Shown: positions 13,117-18,126 of the stretch, piece after piece
How positions within the stretch are numbered: position 1 is the first letter of the stretch
How the letters are laid out: every line of letters begins with the position of its first letter
From: Christensenellaceae bacterium
GTDB lineage: Bacteria > Bacillota > Clostridia > Christensenellales > DTU072
Reading direction: 5' to 3'
DNA: 18,126 nt
NCBI GenBank assembly: GCA_031260775.1
Contig: JAISKW010000059.1
Coordinates: 1 to 18,126 of the forward strand
Notes under the pieces: generated by a model
What the model was told of the DNA's origin: nothing
What the model saw: the letters and a program-made list of their open reading frames with translations, nothing else
Database searches by the model: none
Position numbers and translations under genes: made by a program

Positions 13117-15150
13117 TAAAAGCAACTCGGCTTCGGAAATTATTTCGATTTTCAGCTCTTGCGCTTTTGTTAATTTGCTGCCTGCGTCCTCGCCGGCAAC
13201 CACAAGATTGACCTTTGTATTGACGCTTGTCGCGACCTCGCCGCCGTTTTTTTCGATTATTGCGTGCGCCTCGGCGCGCTTAAGCGTGGGTAGAACTCCC
13301 GTTACTACAACCACCCGCCCGGTGAGAGGCAAGCCGGTTTGAACCTCGGTTTTGACCTCTCTTATGTCAAGCCCCGCGTTTTTTAACGCGAAGATTACCT
13401 CGGAATTTTTCGCGTTTCTAAAATATTCGTAAACGCCTTTCGAGATAATTTCGCCCATACCGTCGATTTTTAAGACGTCCTCCGCTTCGGCGGCGGATAG
13501 ATTCTCAAGCGTTTTGTATTTCCGTGCAAGGTCTTTTGCGCTCCTTATGCCCACATTCGGGATACCCAAAGCGAATATAAACGAAAACAGTTCAACTTTT
13601 TTTGACTTGGTTATTCCGCTTAAAAGATTGTCGGTTTTTAAGTCCTTAAACCCTTCGATTGTGCGCAATTGTGCAGCAGTTAAATTATAGATATCGGCAA
13701 AGGTTCGTACGTTTAACACCTCGTAAAAGGCGGCGGCTGTTTTTTCGGAAAAGCCCTCGATATTCATAGCGTCGCGGCTTGCAAAGTGGACGAGCTTTGC
13801 AATTACCGCGCCCTTACAGCTTTCGGGAGCGGTGCAAAAAATGTTCGTGCCGTCAAAGAAAGTCGGCGCGCCGCACGAGGGGCAAACTGCCGGCATTTCG
13901 ATTGCCTTTTCGCCGCTCTGCCGAGGCGTTACGGCTTCTTTCCCGTCGCTTTGCAAGCAGTATTCAAACCCGAACAAGTCGCCTTCCGTTCCCGAAGTGA
14001 CAGCGGAAGGGGCAAGAGGCACTTCGATTGCGCCCAAAATTTCGGGAATTACGTCGTTACTTCTCCGTAAAAGCACGCGCGAATTAATTTTAATTCCCTT
14101 TTTGGTGTAGTCGGTCACGTTATTAAGGGTTGCGCGAGAAACGGTTGTGCCGCCGATATTAACCGGCTCTAAAACGGCGGTAGGGGTAATGCGCCCGGTT
14201 CTTGCGGTGTTCCACTCCACCCCGATTACCGTTGCCGTGACCTCGAGAGGCTTGAATTTGTACGCCATAGCCCACTTGGGGAACTTTTCGGTGAACCCCA
14301 ACTGCTCGCGAATGTCCTTTTCGTTGACCTTTATAACCGCGCCGTCGATGTCGAAATCAAGCGCGTTTCGGTTCTCTTCGATTTTGCGAAGCGCATCGAT
14401 AATAGCGTCGGAATCCCTTGCAACTATGAATTTATCGCTTATTCGGAACTTATTTTTAATTAAAAACTCACGCGTTTGCGCTTGCGAAAGTTCCTCGCCT
14501 CCCAAACCTAAATCGTAGGCAATAAAGTCGGGCGCGCGCTTTTTAACCTCGTCTAAATTGAGGTTACGGATTGCCCCTGCCGCGCCGTTTCGGGCGTTTT
14601 TGAGGGGCTTTGCCGCCGTTTCGTTGTATTTTGCAAGCTGCGAAAGCTTCAAAATCACCTCGCCGCGCACCTCAACCGTGTCTTTACACGGTATAGTTTT
14701 AGGCACGCCGCGGACAAACTCTGCTTGGTTGGTGACGTTTTCGCCTATATGCCCGTTGCCGCGCGTGGCGGCGGTGTCCAATTTGCCGTCGATATAGGTC
14801 AAGGATAGCGTTAAACCGTCGAATTTATACTCCGTAACGAAGCTTGCGTTCGGCGTTTCCTTTTTAACCTTGGCAATAAATCCGCGGATTTCCTCCTCGG
14901 TTTTGCACTTATCCAACGAAAAAAGCCGCGTTAAATGCGTGAATTTTGCGAAATTCCCGTTCGGCTTGTCGCCGACGCGCGAAACGGGGGAGTTCTCTAA
15001 TTTGATTCCGGTTTTCTCCTCAAGCGCGCGCAACTCGTCGTAAAGCGCGTCGTACTCGGCATCCGAAACGGCTATTTCTTCGCCGCGGTAGTAAAGGTCG
15101 GCATAATAGTTTAAGAGAGCGGTCAGCTCGTTGATTCTTTCGATATCCAT
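13099..15150 (-). CDS. ligA: NAD-dependent DNA ligase
   Basis: A 683-residue full-length ligase that seals nicks using NAD+. Domains in order: Ia (about 1-65), adenylation domain with nucleophile Lys109 in EYKFDG, Arg and Glu contacts at TRGNG (129-133), Glu164 (VRGEV), Arg187/Arg195 (ARNGAAGAIR), Lys274 (DIDGAVIKV) and Lys298. The OB fold follows, with ARTGRITPTAVLEPV (316-330), then a zinc finger with Cys423, Cys426, Cys439 and Cys445, HhH repeats (about 500-575), and a BRCT domain (about 605-680). All catalytic residues seem present. It differs from common LigA in TRGNG for TRGDG and in a longer linker (about 377-420) before the zinc finger. The ATG is 2 nt after the GH3 stop with no Shine-Dalgarno site, so translation is probably coupled. 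Confidence 0.96.
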   Translation of the reverse strand: MDIERINELTALLNYYADLYYRGEEIAVSDAEYDALYDELRALEEKTGIKLENSPVSRVGDKPNGNFAKFTHLTRLFSLDKCKTEEEIRGFIAKVKKETPNASFVTEYKFDGLTLSLTYIDGKLDTAATRGNGHIGENVTNQAEFVRGVPKTIPCKDTVEVRGEVILKLSQLAKYNETAAKPLKNARNGAAGAIRNLNLDEVKKRAPDFIAYDLGLGGEELSQAQTREFLIKNKFRISDKFIVARDSDAIIDALRKIEENRNALDFDIDGAVIKVNEKDIREQLGFTEKFPKWAMAYKFKPLEVTATVIGVEWNTARTGRITPTAVLEPVNIGGTTVSRATLNNVTDYTKKGIKINSRVLLRRSNDVIPEILGAIEVPLAPSAVTSGTEGDLFGFEYCLQSDGKEAVTPRQSGEKAIEMPAVCPSCGAPTFFDGTNIFCTAPESCKGAVIAKLVHFASRDAMNIEGFSEKTAAAFYEVLNVRTFADIYNLTAAQLRTIEGFKDLKTDNLLSGITKSKKVELFSFIFALGIPNVGIRSAKDLARKYKTLENLSAAEAEDVLKIDGMGEIISKGVYEYFRNAKNSEVIFALKNAGLDIREVKTEVQTGLPLTGRVVVVTGVLPTLKRAEAHAIIEKNGGEVATSVNTKVNLVVAGEDAGSKLTKAQELKIEIISEAELLLTVENG

Positions 15151-15152
15151 TA

Positions 15153-17630
15153 CTATACGGGGCGTTCGAAATTCTCTTGTTTTTTCAAATTCGCGTTCAT
15201 TTTCCTTTCGGCGTTCATACCCTTCAAAATCTTGCTTATGCCTTTCATACGCTTGCCGTTAAGGAGCAAAATAAGCCCCTCGGCGGCGGCTTCGGGCAGC
15301 GTTCCTCCCGACGTAAACGCCGATGCGGCTAACGGCGTATCGACCATAAGATGGCGCATAAAGTCGCGCATAAGCTCGCCGTTTTCGCTTTTATCGCGTA
15401 TTACAAGCTTGATACCGACAGCTAACACTTTCAGAATTATGCGTCCTAAAAGCCGTGTTTTGGTTTCCCTAAGTGCGGTTTCGCGGTCAAACGGGAATTT
15501 GACATAATCGCGCGGAGGAATTTCGTTTTTAAGGACTTCCTTAAATCCTTCGTCCGAAAACGTTCCGTTTAAGGACAGATAATCCGCAATTTTCCCGTTG
15601 TCGTACGGCGAAACGACGTCCTCACCGTCCGCAATTTCAACCTCGCCCGTCAGATACAAATCCTCCGACGACGCGCCGACAAATATATTATAGACGCCGT
15701 TTTCAACAACATACCTCTTTAGGCTAACGTCGTAGTATTTTAGCGAGTCATTTGCAATTGTCAGCGTAACGCGCTTTTCTTCGCCCGCCTCCAACGCGAC
15801 CTTTTCAAAGGCCTTTAGCTCGTATGCCGCTTTGAAAACCTTCGGCGCGCGTTGACCGGCATATAACTGAACAATCTCCTTGCCGGCAACCTTTCCGACG
15901 TTTTTTAACGTAAACGAAGCCGTCACCGTACCGTCCGCGCTTTCGAGTGACAAATCCGAATATTCGAATTTTGTGTACGAAAGCCCGTATCCGAACGGGA
16001 AAAGAACCGGTTTTTTCGCGCTTGCAAAGTAGCGGTACCCGACAAAAATGCTCTCGCGGTACTCAACCGTGGGGTAGGACATCGGGAAGTACGGCGCGCT
16101 CGGCACGTCCTCAATCGCAAGCGGATAGGTTTCGGCAAGCTTACCGCTCGGGTTGACTCCGCCGTAAATCAGTTTATACGCCGCCTCGCCCACGCCCTGC
16201 CCGGGCAGATACATATTGAATATCGCTTTTGCTTTGTCCGCAAACGGCATTGCGACAGGCGCGCCGCCGTACAAAAGCACCGTCACTTCCGCGCCCGTTT
16301 CAAGGACTTTTGACAAGGTCTCAAGCTGATTCTTCGGTAAATTAATATGCTCTCTGTCGAACCCCTCGCTCTCGTAAAACTTTGTTAGCCCGATAAAATA
16401 CAACACCTTCGCGCCTTTTGCGGCGTTTACGGCGGCGACCGCCGCGGCTTCCAATGCTGAACTCGGCTTGTCCGTTTCAACCGAATAACCCTTTGCGTAA
16501 GTATAATTTGCTTTTCGTGCGTCGAAAGCTTCCTTCGGCGTTACGACGATATGAGATTTAATAAGCGAACTGCCGTTGCCCTGATAGCGCGGAATTTCGA
16601 ATAACTCCCCGATAACTACAATCTTTTCGTCCTTTTCAAGCGGCAGTTGCCCGTCATTTTTTAGCAGTACCGCGCCCTCCGTCGCCGCCTTTACCGAAAA
16701 ATTATGGTGCTCCGCTTTGTCGTACGAATATATTTTGCCATCGGTATATCTTTCGATTTGCGAGTAAACCGTAAGCATACGGCGTGCGGCGGTATCTATT
16801 TCCTCTCTTGAAATTTTTCCGCTTTCAACCGCCTCCGCGATTTTGTAAACTTGCTGCGCGCTACCGCCGGGCATTTCAAGCTCTAACCCTGCCGGTACGC
16901 CTTTGGTTCGGTCGTTAGAGGCTCCCCAATCGGACATCACATACCCCTCATAGCCCCATTGATTGCGAAGTATATCGGTTAAAATATCACTGCTCTCGCA
17001 GCAGAACGTACCGTTCACCTTGTTATATGCGCACATCATTGTCCGCGGTTTGCCCTTTTTCACGGCGGTTTCAAACGATGCCAAATAGATTTCGCGCATT
17101 GCCCTTTCGTCCACTACCGCGCTTATATGCATTCTCCCGGTTTCCTGATTATTAAACGCGAAGTGTTTTACGCACGCGCCCACGCCCTGCGACTGAATCC
17201 CTCTTATCAACGCCGCCGCGCACTCTCCGCTCAAAAGCGGGTCCTCGGAGAGGTATTCGAAGTTTCTGCCCCCCGACGGGTGTCTTTTTATATTCGCTCC
17301 GGGGCCGAGAACCACGCTTACGTGTTCGGCTTTCGCCTCCGCGCCTATTCTCGCGCCGGTTTCCTCGATAAGAGCGGTATCCCACGTTGACGCCATTGTA
17401 CACGCCGGAGGAAAGCAGGTTGCCGGCACGCTTTCGTTCAGCTCCGCGCCTTTCTCCTGCGACTGTTTCCTTATCCCGTGAGGGCCGTCCGTCATCATAT
17501 ACGGCTTAATGCCGAACTTCTTAATGCCCCTTGTGAACCAAAAATCCCGCCCCGAAAGCAATAATGCCTTCTCTATAGGCGTCATTTCCTCAATAATTTC
17601 TTCAATATCTCTGCCGTTTATTTCGCTCAT
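15153..17630 (-). CDS. Glycoside hydrolase family 3 beta-glucosidase-like enzyme
   Basis: An 825-residue exo-glycosidase expected to release beta-linked glucose or related sugars from short oligosaccharides. It has no signal peptide, so it acts in the cytoplasm on imported substrate. The GH3 N-terminal barrel is at 10-300, with TDGPHGIR (47-54), KHFAFNN (155-161) and nucleophile Asp234 in VMSDWGA. The GH3 C domain is at about 315-550, where ESEGFDREHINLP (420-432) probably holds the acid/base Glu. A fibronectin-III-like domain follows (about 555-655). The last 134 residues are a helical extension outside the catalytic core. The ATG has AAGG 5 nt upstream. TAAAAT at 17640-17645 lies only 9 nt before the ATG, giving a leader of about 3 nt. 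No sugar transporter or regulator is adjacent, so the substrate is open. Confidence 0.94.
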   Translation of the reverse strand: MSEINGRDIEEIIEEMTPIEKALLLSGRDFWFTRGIKKFGIKPYMMTDGPHGIRKQSQEKGAELNESVPATCFPPACTMASTWDTALIEETGARIGAEAKAEHVSVVLGPGANIKRHPSGGRNFEYLSEDPLLSGECAAALIRGIQSQGVGACVKHFAFNNQETGRMHISAVVDERAMREIYLASFETAVKKGKPRTMMCAYNKVNGTFCCESSDILTDILRNQWGYEGYVMSDWGASNDRTKGVPAGLELEMPGGSAQQVYKIAEAVESGKISREEIDTAARRMLTVYSQIERYTDGKIYSYDKAEHHNFSVKAATEGAVLLKNDGQLPLEKDEKIVVIGELFEIPRYQGNGSSLIKSHIVVTPKEAFDARKANYTYAKGYSVETDKPSSALEAAAVAAVNAAKGAKVLYFIGLTKFYESEGFDREHINLPKNQLETLSKVLETGAEVTVLLYGGAPVAMPFADKAKAIFNMYLPGQGVGEAAYKLIYGGVNPSGKLAETYPLAIEDVPSAPYFPMSYPTVEYRESIFVGYRYFASAKKPVLFPFGYGLSYTKFEYSDLSLESADGTVTASFTLKNVGKVAGKEIVQLYAGQRAPKVFKAAYELKAFEKVALEAGEEKRVTLTIANDSLKYYDVSLKRYVVENGVYNIFVGASSEDLYLTGEVEIADGEDVVSPYDNGKIADYLSLNGTFSDEGFKEVLKNEIPPRDYVKFPFDRETALRETKTRLLGRIILKVLAVGIKLVIRDKSENGELMRDFMRHLMVDTPLAASAFTSGGTLPEAAAEGLILLLNGKRMKGISKILKGMNAERKMNANLKKQENFERPV

Positions 17631-17639
17631 ACCACCCTT

Positions 17640-17668
17640 ATTTTACCAAAAATACGCGCCCGATTAAA
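17640..17668 (-). promoter_or_regulatory. Possible promoter of the GH3-ligA operon
   Basis: Minus-strand TTTAAT (17663-17668), a 17-nt spacer and TAAAAT (17640-17645), ending 9 nt before the ATG. The -35 box is weak (3 of 6 consensus bases). Confidence 0.35.
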
Positions 17669-17779
17669 GTATGGTGTTGCGGTGAGGGGAATACTGCGCC
17701 CGTCGCACGGCACTATGAAAAATAACGACAAATAAAAGAGGAGCACGGCAAAACGATTACATAAGAAACTGCCGAATTT

Positions 17780-18126
17780 TTAAGAATGACTTTCAACCCC
17801 GTCACCGTGGAAGTTGTTTTTGGAATCTGCGATTTTTGACAATCTTAAACGCAAGGCGTTTAGTAAAACGGAGATTGACGAAAACGACATTGCGGCGGCG
17901 GCGAGCATAGGGTTAAGCAGCGTTCCCGTGAACGGATAGAGCAGTCCGCACGCTATTGGGATACCGATTACGTTATAAGCGAATGCCCAAAAGAGGTTTT
18001 CTTTGATATTTAACAAAACCTTTTTGCTAAGCGTAAGTGCCGATAAAACGCCCGAGAGGTCGTTTCGGATAAGCGCAATACCCGCGCTTTCGATTGCGAT
18101 ATCCGAGCCGCTTCCGATAGCAATTC
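17780..18126 (-). CDS. copA: Copper-type P1B ATPase, C-terminal part (cut by window edge)
   Basis: Only the last 115 or so residues are in the window; the frame runs off the right edge. It opens in the P-domain, IAIGSGSDIAIESAGIALIRNDL, the segment that follows the GDGxND hinge of P-type ATPases. Then come two membrane helices: NLFWAFAYNVIGIPIACGLL, with the YN pair typical of TM7 in Cu(I) pumps, and LNPMLAAAAMSFSSISVLLNALRLR, with the M-x2-S-S of TM8. These two motifs point to Cu(I)/Ag(I) export rather than Zn/Cd. The tail ends FHGDGVESHS. No copper regulator or CopZ chaperone is seen downstream, and no clear terminator lies in the 149-nt gap before GH3. Confidence 0.9.
   Translation of the reverse strand, partial: IAIGSGSDIAIESAGIALIRNDLSGVLSALTLSKKVLLNIKENLFWAFAYNVIGIPIACGLLYPFTGTLLNPMLAAAAMSFSSISVLLNALRLRLSKIADSKNNFHGDGVESHS

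Noticed and set aside
17646..17779. Possible small gene between copA and GH3
   Set aside because: Only very short frames without ribosome binding sites are present. I see nothing functional in this gap.

Overview
The window looks like a chromosomal segment of an uncultured Firmicute, most likely an anaerobic gut-type Clostridium relative. Clues are a CwlD-type (spore cortex) amidase, a V-type ATP synthase subunit, indolepyruvate:ferredoxin oxidoreductase subunit IorB, a homodimeric 'eukaryote-like' NADP isocitrate dehydrogenase, an intracellular GH3 beta-glucosidase and an MacB-like fused ABC exporter. The taxonomic call is inference from gene content; no 16S gene is present. No phage, plasmid, IS, CRISPR or biosynthetic cluster is visible, so this is mostly housekeeping and accessory metabolism.

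Layout. Bases 1-785 hold the end of an rRNA operon on the + strand: the 3' end of 23S, a long spacer without tRNA, 5S rRNA and a strong intrinsic terminator. Bases 786-1199 are non-coding and repeat-rich: two tandem 50-bp units, then two copies of a dispersed element that carries an intrinsic terminator for the opposite strand. Bases 1200-4733 are minus-strand genes: a small Thr/Lys-rich protein of unknown function with a strong promoter and Shine-Dalgarno site, a TM1586-type nitroreductase, a hybrid sensor kinase with two receivers, and an acyl carrier protein. A third copy of the dispersed element lies just behind the kinase. Isocitrate dehydrogenase (4880-6067) is divergent from acpP.

Bases 6149-10641 form a minus-strand operon read from right to left: fused ABC transporter, dimeric dUTPase, IorB, V-ATPase subunit D. 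The last three are packed with an ATGA overlap and a 3-nt gap, yet none has its usual partner subunits nearby. cwlD (10763) and a TrkH potassium transporter (11577) follow on the + strand. They converge on a minus-strand pair, GH3 beta-glucosidase then ligA, separated by 2 nt. The right edge cuts a P1B-type copper ATPase.

Things that stand out: (i) several first-in-operon genes have a -10 box ending exactly 6 nt before the start codon and no Shine-Dalgarno site, which points to leaderless transcripts; (ii) the repeated 3'-UTR element that ends in a terminator; (iii) the 94-residue Thr/Lys-rich protein; (iv) a TrkH whose fourth selectivity-filter glycine appears replaced by asparagine. These are candidate observations; I see no clear new multi-gene system.
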